A stretch of 64,000 bases of DNA from Mesorhabditis belari (taxonomy: Eukaryota > Nematoda > Chromadorea > Rhabditida > Rhabditidae). The DNA is taken from positions 310,001-374,000 of the forward strand of contig CAUEEP010000876.1 in NCBI GenBank assembly GCA_958450365.1. The letters are read 5' to 3'. Shown piece by piece: positions 1 to 10,811 of the stretch (the first letter of the stretch is position 1; every line of letters starts with the position of its first letter). The notes under the pieces were generated by a model, which worked only from the letters and a program-made list of their open reading frames with translations, did not search any database and was not told the origin of the DNA. A program made the position numbers and the translations under genes.

Positions 1-184
1 ACTCTTGAAGCTCTATTCAAACGAGAAGAATTGAAAGCCACTAAATGCTTTATATTTGAAAATCTCTTCACAAATTATTCCGTTTTCTCGGCTACTCAAG
101 GAAATTTCTATGCCTTTAAATGTCTTGAAAATAAATGTCCCTTATTGGAGTCGATGGCCAATCGCTGGTCCAGGCCACCAACAT

Positions 185-1105
185 TCAATGGTCGAATATC
201 AACAGTAATGTTATATGGAACATATACTCAACTTCTCGTACGAAATAAAAGTCAAATCGAGTTTGTCGGAGAACATTTGAGCTCAATTGTTCGTCATATT
301 GCAGAACTTGATGATTTGCTTGTTTGGATTTCCGCACAAACTGGGGAGGAACGCTCGATTCGGCATTTTCAACCGTCGTAGTCGCAAAGTAGTCTTGCAC
401 CCAAATTTCGACTTCTTCAGGATTGTTAAACTTTTGATCTGCAAGAGAATGTTGCATAGACAGGAACAAGTGGTAATTTGAGGGAGCAATATCAGGCGAA
501 TATGGCGGATGAGGCACAAGTTTCCAGCCTAATTCTTCTATGGTGTTTTGAGCCGAGTTTGATGTGTGTACCCGGGCATTGTGAGCGAGTAAATGGATTG
601 TCCTTGGATTAACACCTCTTTCTCGTAGAATTTTATCAACTTTCTTTAGCCGTTCGGCGTAGATTTGAGAAGTTATAGTTTTTAAAGATTTCGTAATTCA
701 AAATAAACGATTCCTTTCATATTCCAAAAGACCGACAGTATCACTTTCTTTCCGTGAAAATCTGGATGTGGTGTCGGAATCGGCCGTTCTCCTTTGCTCA
801 ACCATTATCTTTTGCGTGTTGTATTATCGAAATATATCCACTTTTTTTCAATCATCAACATACTTTCAAAAAAAGCACTACCCGTAGCCTTTTTCAATAG
901 AATCCGAGACAATAAAACTCGATTGGCTTTGTTTTCAGGGCAAATTCATATGGGACCCATTGGCCACAACGATTCCTTTTTCCAATCAACTAAAGGTGTT
1001 GAGAAATTGTGTTCGGATCACATTTAAAGTCTTCTAATTCGGGCAAAGTTTGAATTGGATCCGACTCGACAATCAACTCCGCACTATCGAGGACAACTGG
1101 ACGAT
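185..1105 (-). pseudogene. Decayed mariner transposase
   Basis: Read on the minus strand, this stretch gives mariner transposase blocks in the right order but in several frames. Near 1000 there is IGKRNRCGQWVPYE, matching the family's conserved WVPHEL region. Near 590 is LLAHNARVH, where mariners have HDNARPH. Near 500 is PHPPYSPDIAPSNYHLF, where they have SPDLAPSDYHLF. Two of the three catalytic aspartates are therefore replaced (D to H and D to N), and stop codons interrupt the reading. No clear terminal repeat was found at the left edge. The C-terminal part resembles the mariner at 56.1-57.4 kb, so both may belong to one lineage. It is a fossil without activity. Confidence 0.85.
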
Positions 1106-1141
1106 ATCCAAGAAGATGATTCTTTCTCATCTTTTAGCAGA

Positions 1142-1649
1142 TTAGGTTGATGCATAAATCTTTTCGTTTCTTTTCGTACTTCCGTTTAAAACCAACAAAT
1201 GCACCAGTTAAACTACGATTTGTTTCATTAGAAAAGTCAATTATTTTTCTGCAAAATAACTTTAAAACGGGTTTAAAATGCCTTATATCTGGATTCCTTT
1301 GGGAGCGTGAAGTCGGGTGGGCAAAAATGGCGACGGCTCGATGATGCGGTTTAGGCATTTTAACTAAAGGAAACCTATCTTCATGTCAATCGATAAAAGT
1401 TAGATACATAGTCAGATTTTCAGAGAAATTCATTCAGCCAATTTCTTCGTAGAGGTTTTTATAGCTTTTTACTTAAAAACACGTTTTCACTCTCGAATTT
1501 GCTTGAAAGTGAACGCAAATTGACTTAAAAAAATAAGAAATTGAACAATAAACACTTTTTATTTAGAGCAAACTATAGATTAATTGGTGAATTTGATATT
1601 TTTTCACGGAAGTACGAAAAAGCATGAAAAGACTTATGCATCAAGCTAA
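1142..1649. mobile_element. MITE with mariner-type TTAGGTTGATGCATAA ends
   Basis: The ends TTAGGTTGATGCATAA and TTATGCATCAAGCTAA form inverted repeats of roughly 40 bp that continue through the motif TTTTCGTACTTCCG. The length, about 0.5 kb, and the absence of coding capacity fit a non-autonomous mariner derivative. A second copy lies inverted at 51062-51480. It sits directly beside the mariner fossil, but that fossil need not be its source. Confidence 0.8.
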
Positions 1650-1735
1650 TACAAAAGTAATAAACTCCAATTCTAATGTTTTGTAGCGAAAAAAAGCGAA
1701 AAAAACTTTGCTTACAACTTGGTTTGTTAGTTTAT

Positions 1736-1786
1736 TAAATAAATAATAAACCAATCGATCTATGATTTGTTTTATCAGAAAGTCCT
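1736..1786. repeat. 51-bp segment shared with 3566-3616
   Basis: About 50 bases around AACCAATCGATCTATGATTT are nearly identical here and inside the element at 3516-4035. This is probably a fragment of the same repeat family, lying just downstream of the chemoreceptor stop codon. Confidence 0.7.
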
Positions 1787-1803
1787 ACAACTTAATTTTC
1801 AAT

Positions 1804-4390
1804 TTATTTCTTTGTCCAAGCCATATCAGGAGATGGTTTCTTTAATTTCCCTTGTTTTATCGACAAATTCGTTGACGTTTCTTTTGATTGGATTGAAGCG
1901 CCAAAGAGAAGAAATATCTTCAGCACATATCTTCGATAGCTTTCATAGCATGTGAGCAGAACAATTGTGCTAGCCACAGAATGCATTCCGATGAACATTG
2001 TCGGGAAGATGTTGTAGCCTGAAATGGTGTTTCATTCCACAAAAAACTTTCCTTCAAACTTAGTTAAAAGAGATTTTGTGAGGAAAGCTAAATGTTGACC
2101 TTTCCTTTGTCCCAAGAATAAATTGTTTTCAATTTTCGATTTTCTATACTACATTTTGACTAATAGGAGAGTTTCCTAAAATTTTCTTCAACTAGAGTTT
2201 TTGCAATCTTATGAACTCAAATTTTAAATCAATGGAAAAGTTTCACTTATGCAAAGTTCACCCACGAGACCCCATCACCGTTCCCGAAAAGTAGACAAGT
2301 GCAAACCAGGAACTCGGCACGAGAAACATTGCAGCCGATGCAAGAAACTAGAAAACAATGATTCTTGCATATATTTCAGTAGCTTAATCTACCTGTATAA
2401 TCAACCCACGAGCTAATTTCCATTGTAACTTCAGGGTTCTTGCACTCATCATAGGTCGGAGCTGACGGAAAGTGAGCGCAATTAGAACAACCAAAGCTAA
2501 AGTTTTTAATATCCAGTAAACATGGAATGAATTGACTTGATGGCTTTTTGGCTGTTTGTAAAAAGCTATAAATCTCTGTACTGACCCTCGACAATGCCCG
2601 TGAAAAAGACGCCATATGGAATGACGACACCCCAAGTGAAAATCGATCGTGGAGTTGATTGAAAACCGAGAAAATACGGGTTTTCGTAGAATTGCAAAAA
2701 CTCTGGATAGGTCTAAAGATTGAACACGTTCATGATGAAGCTAGTTTTGAACAAAGCGATCTATCTGGAAACTGTGTCCGGTAGTTTTTGAGGCTAGAAT
2801 CTGAATCCAGCTTAGTTCTGATCTAGCAAAACTCTAAAAAACGCAAAGAGAGCTAAAAGACTGAAAAACTTTTTGTCAAGTTTGCGTTCAGGCTCAAGTA
2901 TTTTCCTAGTTAGAGTTTTTAGCAATTCCCAAAGTTTTATGAGAAGTGATCTGACTTGATTAAACTCGAGAATCGCAAGCTCGCTTCGATTGATCGACAA
3001 ACAGAAGCAAGTGCCGGGTACCAGCAAATAGAAAGGACATAAGATAAAAGCAACCTCAAGTACCAATTGAGTTCTAAACTTTTCACAAAAATTTTGGTAG
3101 TTTGCCAATTTTATAAACCTCTTGGACAACTTTGACCAATGCCCTTTCGGGACAATTGATTGTTGACGATCGAAAAGTGTGAGGACGAGAGCGTGCCCGA
3201 AAGAGGACAAGATCACGAGCAACACACACTAAACAGCTTGTTTTTGTTTTGGGTTTTGCTCAAAATACATAAAAGATTCAGTTAAACCATTCTACTTACA
3301 TATTGAGCTCCTGTAGAAATTCCGAAAGTACTGAGTGGGCCGAGAAAGAAACCGCCAAAAGTTGGCACCGCAAAAATAACAAAGCCAACATAAGTCAGAC
3401 TGATGTCGTTGATTAAACCGACGAACTGGAAATCTTCATAAATGAAAAATAAAAGATTTAAACTTGATATCTAGCGAAACAAATTTTGTCATAAAATAAA
3501 GATACGCTCTCTATCTATCGGGTTGTCCGGAAAGTCTTATCCGCTTTTTTAAAGCTTACTTTTTGAAATAAATAATAAACCAATCGATCTATGATTTGTT
3601 TTATCAGAAAGTCCTATTATTTATTTAAAAATTGTTCTTGAAGAAATTCTAAAAAGCTCGTATTAGTTGTTTTTTAAGATGTGAAGTTGAGCAGTCAAAA
3701 ACGATGAAACTCAAAGTTTCAATTTGAGCACTTTTTGTCACTGAAACCTATTTTGGTGTCGAAAGAGAAAAGATCGCGAATAAAAAGTTAAGCAGATAGA
3801 CAAATTTTCATAGTATCTCACCAAGCCCTTTTCATTCTATGTCCATTGTAAGGGTTTTAGGAAAAGCAAAATTCCCGTCCGGATTTGCTTCAAAAGCGGA
3901 CTCAAACTTGCCTAAAAATGAGCTAAATGAGATGGTTAATCTTTTCTTATTTAAAGCAAACCACACGTTGATCGGCTAATTGTTCATTTATAAACGAAAA
4001 TTTTAAAAAAGCGGGCAAGACTTTCCGGTCAAACTAATAATAACCGTTGGCTCACGATTTAACGGCATGCAAGGAGCCGGGATTTGTGTTTGTTAACTCT
4101 AACGCCTTTATAAGGCAGTTCACTTTTGCAGGACCCAAAATCAATCAAACAGCGTTAAATCGAGTGTCCACCGTAGTAAGAAAATTCAAGTATTTGAAAG
4201 ATTTTTTAAATTAATCGAACAGAAAACGAACCTGTACCAGTAACATTGACCGTCGGAAACTCTGAAATTGTTTTGGAGTGGCTTTCCAAATGACAAATGA
4301 GCCGAAAAGGTTGAGACAAGTGAAAGGGGTGGCGAAGAGACGAAACCATGAGTAGAAGTTTGGATAGAAAGCTATGTCAACGATTTCCAT
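1804..4390 (-). CDS. Serpentine chemoreceptor, Srh-like, five or six exons
   Basis: This is a seven-transmembrane receptor of the nematode Srh type, expected in the plasma membrane of sensory neurons. Exon 1 (4390-4233) opens with an ATG and contains the Srh hallmark FVIWKATPKQFQSFR after the first helix. Exon 2 (3425-3300) follows a TTTCCAG acceptor and encodes LINDISLTYVGFVIFAVP. Exon 3 (from 2712) gives TYPEFLQFYENPYF and a helix. The exon ending at 2393 holds MMSARTLKLQWKLARGLIIQ, the typical Srh loop into helix six. The last exon (2018-1804) encodes MHSVASTIVLLTCYESYRRY, which corresponds to the HG...PYR block. The boundary near 2590 is uncertain; a mini-intron of about 34 bases is one reading. 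Intron 1 holds a MITE. No disabling change is obvious, but the small intron makes intactness uncertain. Confidence 0.85.
3516..4035. mobile_element. MITE inside intron 1 of the srh-like gene
   Basis: The ends GGGTTGTCCGGAAAGTCTTA and AAGACTTTCCGGTCAAACTA are inverted repeats of about 33 bp that continue into a run leading to GCTTTTTT. There is no coding sequence. The size and ends suggest a Tc1/mariner-derived non-autonomous element. It shares a 50-bp internal segment with 1736-1786. Confidence 0.8.
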
Positions 4391-4399
4391 CAGTCATTC

Positions 4400-5250
4400 A
4401 GAAATAGGATCAGACAAAAATAAGAAATCTATTCAATATAGAACAAGCAAATTTGCACTTGCTTTAGAAAATATTTGAAATGAAAAGAAGACGAGGAAAG
4501 ACTTGCGCAACCCGTACAAAATACACCCCTAAAAAGTTTTTATTTAACTTTTTTCCAATTAATTTGACCTTTTTGCTTGTTCCTTTTAATTAAACACATC
4601 AAAGTTCGATATTCAGAAAAAGTGGCGGTACGACACTCATTAAAAAAGACAAATGCATCGGTTTCCAAGTTTGCACCTGGAATTGCTAAGCCAAAACCAA
4701 AAAAAATAAAAGTCTAGTGTTAAAATTCAAAAATTAAAGCCATTCATTCATGGGACAAATAAAACGATTTATTGTTGGTAAAGGGGTAATCGTAAAATTA
4801 CAAATAAAAATTTCGCTTTTTCATCATCGTGATTGTCTTAAAGTAAAAAATCTTTTCAAACCTTTCTCTCTAAATTTCTAATAAATAATGCTCATTGGAG
4901 TTGACAAAAAGGTTTTATTGAAAAACCTCAAATGCAACTAAAGTTAACGTAAAGGAAAAAATTTAGAGAATAGGAAAATTTATTTGCAAACAAGCAACAA
5001 AATTTTCTGCCTTTTTGCCTTTTTGATTGATTGATTGAAAGATTGCCTTTTGAGTGTTGTTTTAATTGTTAGACTAACATAAATTCATGAAAATAAGATT
5101 GATATACGAATTGAGAAACGAAAACTGTTAGTGCAACCAAAAATTTAATCAATGTGAGTTGCATTAACTATCGTAAATGTGAGTTGCACGTTGTAGTTGA
5201 CACTCCATGCATGAAAATTTACATTTAAAAGTGGCACCACAAAAAGAAAC
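4400..5250. other. AT-rich intergenic stretch, no gene seen
   Basis: I see no exon with splice signals on either strand and no terminal repeats. It probably includes the upstream region of the srh-like gene. Confidence 0.5.
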
Positions 5251-5259
5251 CAATGTAGG

Positions 5260-5440
5260 TTAAAGTGCAATCAGAACGATTCCATTAAGTGCCTCGGCTG
5301 GGAAAATCTCATGGAATTCGTGGATTTCGTTATCAGCTCTGATCCACCCATTTCCATCTCGATACCAACAAACATAATGTTGTATACCGGGAGGCAATTG
5401 GATTGTTGCTACAGGTTCGTAATCAGAACCTAAAAAGAAA
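5260..5440 (-). CDS. Terminal exon resembling a ubiquitin-hydrolase C-terminus
   Basis: After a clear CTTTTTAG acceptor the exon reads to a stop with the segment IQHYVCWYRDGNGWIRADNE. The pattern H-Y-V-x-W-Y-R-x-G-x-W, followed by an acidic residue and a hydrophobic end, resembles the histidine box of USP-type deubiquitinases (GHYxxYxRxxxxWxxxDD). The likeness rests on about 25 residues and the usual DD is only partly present. No companion exon with the cysteine box was found upstream, so this may be a gene fragment. Confidence 0.35.
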
Positions 5441-5639
5441 AAGCGATAAATGTGCAAACGAGCGCTTTCTTCGTGTTAGTTCACGCATTTTTTCATGAAT
5501 TTCGGTTTATTTAGATTGCTTAGCTTGAAGCTTTTAGTTTAGCTTTTGGCTTTTAGATTGCCTAATTATAGGTCTTTCTTGAATATTACATGCATTTGCA
5601 CATCTCATTAAATCTTTCTACCGTAAATATCGTAATTGA

Positions 5640-6096
5640 AACGCCGGCGCTTTTATTTTTCCATCTCATTTTTCAGAGCCCCAAAAAATTCCATAGTGAG
5701 AAAATTTTCGGAAATGTAGACCTTTTGAAACACGTTTGTTCCTTCCTAAACATTCGTGTTGACTATTGTCGACACTTACTAGAGAAGGGTGCTAGACCAC
5801 CGTGGAATTTCGAAACAAGACCTAGCCCATTTGATAGGGTTTTAAATTCTGATCTAGAATCAGGTTTCAGTTTTTGCAGGATGACTCGGAAACGCGAAAT
5901 AGCTGGCGTCAAAGCTTGTGTGATGGTGGGTAAAATTTTGGGGGCTGTCTACTTTGAAACTTACCGTCTACTTCGAATCATGAAAGCTAGACAAAGACAA
6001 GTATCAACAATGGAAAAAAAGAAACAAAAAAGAAAATTATCTTTAAAATTTTTGTTGTTATTCTTGACTTTGACTTTCTTGATCAATAAAATTTAA
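5640..6096 (+). repeat. Interspersed repeat with an open frame
   Basis: An open frame follows a TTTTTCAG site, but its start codon is not convincing and the protein is not recognised. The segment around 5770-5860 (ACTAGAGAAGG, then GAATTTCGAAACAAGACCTA) is matched in degraded form at 51780-51850. I therefore read it as a repeat and not as a gene. Confidence 0.4.
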
Positions 6097-6304
6097 CAAA
6101 ACATGACCAGATTTGTTAAAATTTGTGTTTAAAAGTAAAATTATGTGTTTATAATCATGAAAAAAGCCAAAGTTGTTTAGAAAATTGAAAGCAGACTTTT
6201 ACTTTTTATTTTACATTGAGCGAAGCGAATTGGAGCTTCAAAGATAAGAAATTACATTAAATATACACGAAAATATAAATATGTCTCATTTTATTAATTT
6301 CTAA

Positions 6305-9300
6305 TCAATCACTAAGTTCTCTACTCATCGTCGATAACAATGGAAACTTTTCTCCTTGATGAAAATTTGATTGACCATTGAAATCATCAAAATCCAGACA
6401 CCAAGCCACCGCACCGCCAAATTGCTTTGTTTTGATGAAATCCATCTAAACCCCGGGAAATTTCAGCAAAAAAATCTAAACCCCTTTTTGTTCTGGTTAA
6501 TATAAAAATTTAGCTTATAAAGAAAGTGTAGCCACCACTGATTTACCTTGATTTTAATCGATTCCTGACTCTCATAGCTCCACCATCGTCCATTTTCGAC
6601 AAACCACGGCACTTTGTGCTCATCATGCCAATTCTTTTCTCCGCCTTTTTCAAGTAAATCACAAAGCTGAAAAGATATATCTAAAAGTCTAAAAGTTGAC
6701 TAAAAGTTTTCAGAAATTTCAGTTCTTCAAGAAACTGAGCTGTAAATCTATACTTTATTAAGTCTAATTTCCAACTTTGAAAAATAATTTAATTCGCGAT
6801 TTCACAGTTGTTGTAAAAATGGTTTTTGAGTATCAATTACTAAAAACTTTTTTCTTATATAATTCACCTCATGATAGGCGATAAAACCATTAATTTTTGA
6901 GTGCGGCTGCGGAGGAGTCGCTTTATTGTCAAAAGAACCGGGAAGGGTTTTTGTAGGGTCCTGAATTTCGATTCTCTTAAAGAAAAGCAAATTTACAAGT
7001 AATCAAACCTAATCTTTTTATTTTACTAGCTGATACTAACAATAGAAAATACCAAAATTTGATGGAGAAAATTCTTCGAAAAGAGAAAGCAAAAAGTCGA
7101 GAGGGTTCGAGTGTGCTATTTCCCGAGAACAGGATTTGAAATGGCTGCAACCGGCTGCTGCTGGAGGTTTTTTTCCGCTATTTTATTTGTTATTTCAACT
7201 TGTTGTTTAAACATATAAATGAAAATTCAATGAAAATTCAAAATTCTATAGCTGAAATTGCAGTCAACATTTTAACTTGAAGCCGCAGCCGCAGACGCAG
7301 CCAAAGAATTGGAAATTTCAAAACCTTCCCGAGAACAGAAGCTCACTTGTCAGTTTTTGCCTGTTTCTTTTTGTTGTTTATCGATAACTGTCCGACCCAT
7401 CTGAAGCTCAATTTAGGCATAAAGAATTGAAACATTCAGTTTCAATTCTTTATGCCGAGTGCAACTGCGGCAATCCTACCAATGGATATGGGAATCATTA
7501 AAAATTTGAAAGCCAAATATTGAACAGGATTGTTGAAACAGAGAATTGCAGGTGTCGATGCAAAAGCCAAATTCGAATTTGATCTTTTGGATGCACTATA
7601 CGTACTCGATAAATCCTGGAATGAAATCGATGGATTTAAAGCGGAGACGCTTTCAAATTATTTTCGTAAGGCTGGATTCAAGAGATGTATGCAAGATGAA
7701 CCCCCCATTTAGCAAAAACAATAACGATGATGATAACCCGATACAATCATTGCAGGCTATCTGGAGTCAATTTATTGATATTGAAGACGTTAATTGGTTA
7801 ATCGATCCTTTGGAATTTGCTTGCGCCGACGCAAACGTTGTGACTACAGGGTTAAGATCGCTAGAGGAAATTGCAGTGGCTGCTAAAGGTACAGATTATA
7901 TTGTTTAAAATAATGTTATGTTAAGGAGAAGAACAATTACGTTTTATATAATGTTTCTTTAGGTTTTATATTATGCGGAACAATTTATAGCTACAACCTC
8001 AGCCAAGGTTTTGAAAACTTGCAGCTCGCAGCCGTAGCCGCAGCCGAAAAATTCGAAATTTCAAACCCTGCTCGAGAACAGAAGCTCACTTATCAGTTCG
8101 TGCCTTTCTCTAGTAAATTATACAAAATCAAGGCACTTATCCAGAGTTCCCATCCATGACCAAATGTCGGCACACCGATGACGATTTTCTCTTTGGGAAA
8201 CCCCCGACGATACCATTCGTGAGCTGCCCAATTCTAAAGGAAAAGTGGATCTTTTTCGTGTTACTTTTCTTTCGTTAATGTGCTAGAAGTTTTTTTTCAA
8301 AAGTCTCACGATATTCCATTCAGCTTGATCAGAATTAAGACCCCGTCGATCGTAAAGCGGTGAATTCATTCCGGTCGTTTCTATACAACCCGAATGCCAG
8401 TAGTGAAAAGTCAACAGATTGACAAAGTCGAGGCATCTGAAACATTAAGAAGAATAATAATAACTATAACTTAACGCTAGTGTTTATTTTCTATACTTTG
8501 TTTATGTTCTATACTTTATGCTAGAGATTAGAATGTTTTCCTCTCGAGTAAGCTATTAACTGAATATGTAGGAAAATAACAGAAAATTTTGTCTGATTCG
8601 ATCGATTCTGATTCCTATTTTACACTATTAGGTGAAATAAGCATACAAATTCAAAATCATCAATATTTAGACATACTTTGACATGTTGTGAATATTATAA
8701 GCAGCCATTCGATGTCGAATCGGAGAAACAGCAGCTGATAGAATCAATTTGGCATTTGCTCCATTTTGTTGTGCTTCAACGTCGATTTCTTCCCTTAGCT
8801 CCTAAAAAAAATTGCTTGTCAAGGAAGTGAATTACAGAAACCATCAACAAATCAGCAAAGCAATTTTGCTCTCTCGGATACAGCCATGAGATGTCAATTC
8901 CATCAAATGAATGTCGACGAACCCAAGAAATGGCTGAATCAATGAAAATCTTTCGATTCTCTCTTGTCGAACTCATTTCCTAAAACTTTGAATAATACGA
9001 TTTTCTCCCTAAGCATCAATTACATTTTACTCAACACAAATTCAAAGCTCTATAGACAAATATTGTATTAGATTAGCCGATAAGTCTTTAGACACTTTTT
9101 TGTTTATAAATGAACTTATAAGTTTAAATGTTTTAAATCTGTTTATGAATGAAACGTTCATCAATTGACCTACGGTTTGCTTGAAATAGAAGATCTTTAT
9201 TATTAAATTTTCTATCTTTTTACGCCAATCTGGTCCGTTTCCAAGAAGGTCCGGGCGCAAAAACTCGTAAAATTTGATTAAAAGATGATAAAAAGGAATT

Positions 9301-10310
9301 GACTAAACAGATTGTTCTAAAAATTTGGTTATAAATCTGATTTTTATCGCTCATTCTTTTTTCTATTGACCTCAAGATAGGTTTCTTTTGACGAAAGTGT
9401 CTACATCGTGATCGAATATTTGCCTTTTTGACCGAAGTGCGGACCTCCAAACAAAAAACCAGAAATTTCTTGATTTCATTTATAGAATTTTTTCATTTAC
9501 AGATTTCTTTTATAGAAAAATATTAGGCATTTCTAATGGAGTAAACCGTAAGTTAATAGGTGGAACTTTTTAAATGAAGTATCATGTTTAAATAAAATTT
9601 TAAATGTCCAAAGACTTCACGGTCAATCTAATATATTCTTTAAAAACTAAGCGACCTCACCTCAAATAGTTTAGTTCCAAAATTGGCTCCACCAATTGAC
9701 AATAAAACCTTGAGTCCTGCTTGCTTTTCTTTCAATTTTGCCATTAGGGTGTATTGTCCAAGAGATCCATCTGGCGAATTCAAATCGTTGGGCTCGGTTT
9801 CTCTAAAAAAAATTTTTCTCAAAAACAAAAACAAAAATCAATCGACTTCAACTTGAAATCATTTCCAAATACAGCAAAGGCGTAAAATATGTGAGTGCAA
9901 AGACCTGGTAGATAGTCATCGAGTGTAAATTTTGCCCGTCCATCTCTAAAAGAAACACTTTTTATGCCGCTAAACCAACTTTACCTGTATTGAGACCAAT
10001 TCGTGAAATAAGCACCTCGGATATATGGAAAACTGGAAGAAGATGCTGTTTTGACGCTCTCGATGTCTGAAATGTCGAGTTTTTTTTGGAAGATTCAAGA
10101 AAAGCAACCTTTTCCCTCCGATGATCCAGCTATCACCCAATCGTTTATCGAGGAGAGTCTAGCAGAGAAAACCCCTGAGAGTTTATCGTCTGCGAATTCC
10201 TCTTCAGAAATCTTTGCTTCAACACATCCATTAAATCCGATTGGCTTCAAAAGCCTCGTTTGAGTCAAATCCATTTCTGGAGTCAATCGGAAATCTAGCT
10301 TTCCATAACT
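6305..10310 (-). CDS. GH18 chitinase-like protein with a dead active site
   Basis: About ten exons on the minus strand give the GH18 blocks in order: [12 protein letters not shown] (exon 10066-9985), CTHIFYAFA (9945 on), [14 protein letters not shown] (9802-9661), [11 protein letters not shown] (8979-8842), LILSAAVSP (8801-8677), [11 protein letters not shown] and SPLY (8436-8310), [20 protein letters not shown] (8233 on), [20 protein letters not shown] (6960-6868), [13 protein letters not shown] (6666-6547) and [16 protein letters not shown] (6445-6305, ending in TGA). Active chitinases have DxxDxDxE at the end of strand four; here the last D is S and the proton-donor E is L, so hydrolysis is not expected. 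A chitin- or glycan-binding role is an inference. A preceding exon (10310-10108) adds about 65 unrecognised residues, and the true start may lie beyond the repeat at 10365. The junction between 8233 and 6960 could not be phased; it spans a transposon relic. Confidence 0.88.
7273..8113 (+). mobile_element. pogo/Tigger-like transposase relic between direct repeats
   Basis: Inside an intron of the GH18 gene, the plus strand at 7470-7910 reads [15 protein letters not shown], a stop, then [20 protein letters not shown]. These match the C-terminal end of the DDE domain of CENP-B/jerky/Tigger transposases (PxDQGxIxxxK...W and FRKAGF). Two direct repeats of about 80 bp flank it, at 7273-7360 and 8010-8113; both contain GAGAACAGAAGCTCACTT and runs of AGCCGCAGCC. 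The N-terminal catalytic part is missing, so only a relic remains. Confidence 0.65.
9066..9634. mobile_element. MITE in a GH18 intron
   Basis: The left end TATTAGATTAGCCGATAAGT and the right end ACTTCACGGTCAATCTAATA are imperfect inverted repeats that continue through the motif TCTTTAGACA/TCTTTGGACA. It is about 0.57 kb long and has no reading frame of note. The ends suggest a Tc1/mariner-type non-autonomous element. Confidence 0.75.
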
Positions 10311-10364
10311 CTAAACCAATTAAATATTAAATAGAAACTTACCGAGCTTTTACCGTTTAACCCA

Positions 10365-10572
10365 CGGTATTTTCTCTAATAGTAGTGCACCATAAATTGC
10401 CCGAAATCTCGAGAACCCCTTATCAGAACCTATCGATGTGGGGTCGGAAAATGTAGCTGACGATGAGATCTAGTGGGGGAGTAGGGTGTTGAGCTTCTGC
10501 AAAAGCTTGGAAACCGTAAAATAGTCACCAACTCGGCTCACCGGGGTGCAATACTATTAGAGAAAATACGGT
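10365..10572. mobile_element. Palindromic 'TACCGTATT' repeat, copy 1
   Basis: The ends carry TATTTTCTCTAATAGTAGTG and its near inverse ACTATTAGAGAAAATACGGT. The interior (TCTCGAGAAC, then GTGGGGTCGGAAAAT, then GCTTCTGCAAAAGCTTGGAA) recurs almost unchanged at 51534-51756 and 51965-52145. It lies between the kinase and the GH18 gene. Confidence 0.8.
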
Positions 10573-10811
10573 ATTCCTAATAGTATGACATTTCTAATAA
10601 TACGATACTAGGGGTTTTCAATCAAATTTTTTCATGAGGAAGTTAATTAGAACTGCTTCCCATGACCCTAAAACCAATTCAAACAAAAGAGATGCATAGT
10701 GAAATCTTTTTTTGCTAAAACAACTCTACCTTCATTCACTTTGTTCCAAAATGTATGAAAAACGTTAGAAATACGGTAACTCTTTTACACAATGAATTCA
10801 TTACTTTATCA

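Noticed and set aside
2812..3225. 137-codon minus-strand frame in an srh-like intron
   Set aside because: It lies between two phased exons, has no splice sites of its own and no helix pattern that extends the receptor.
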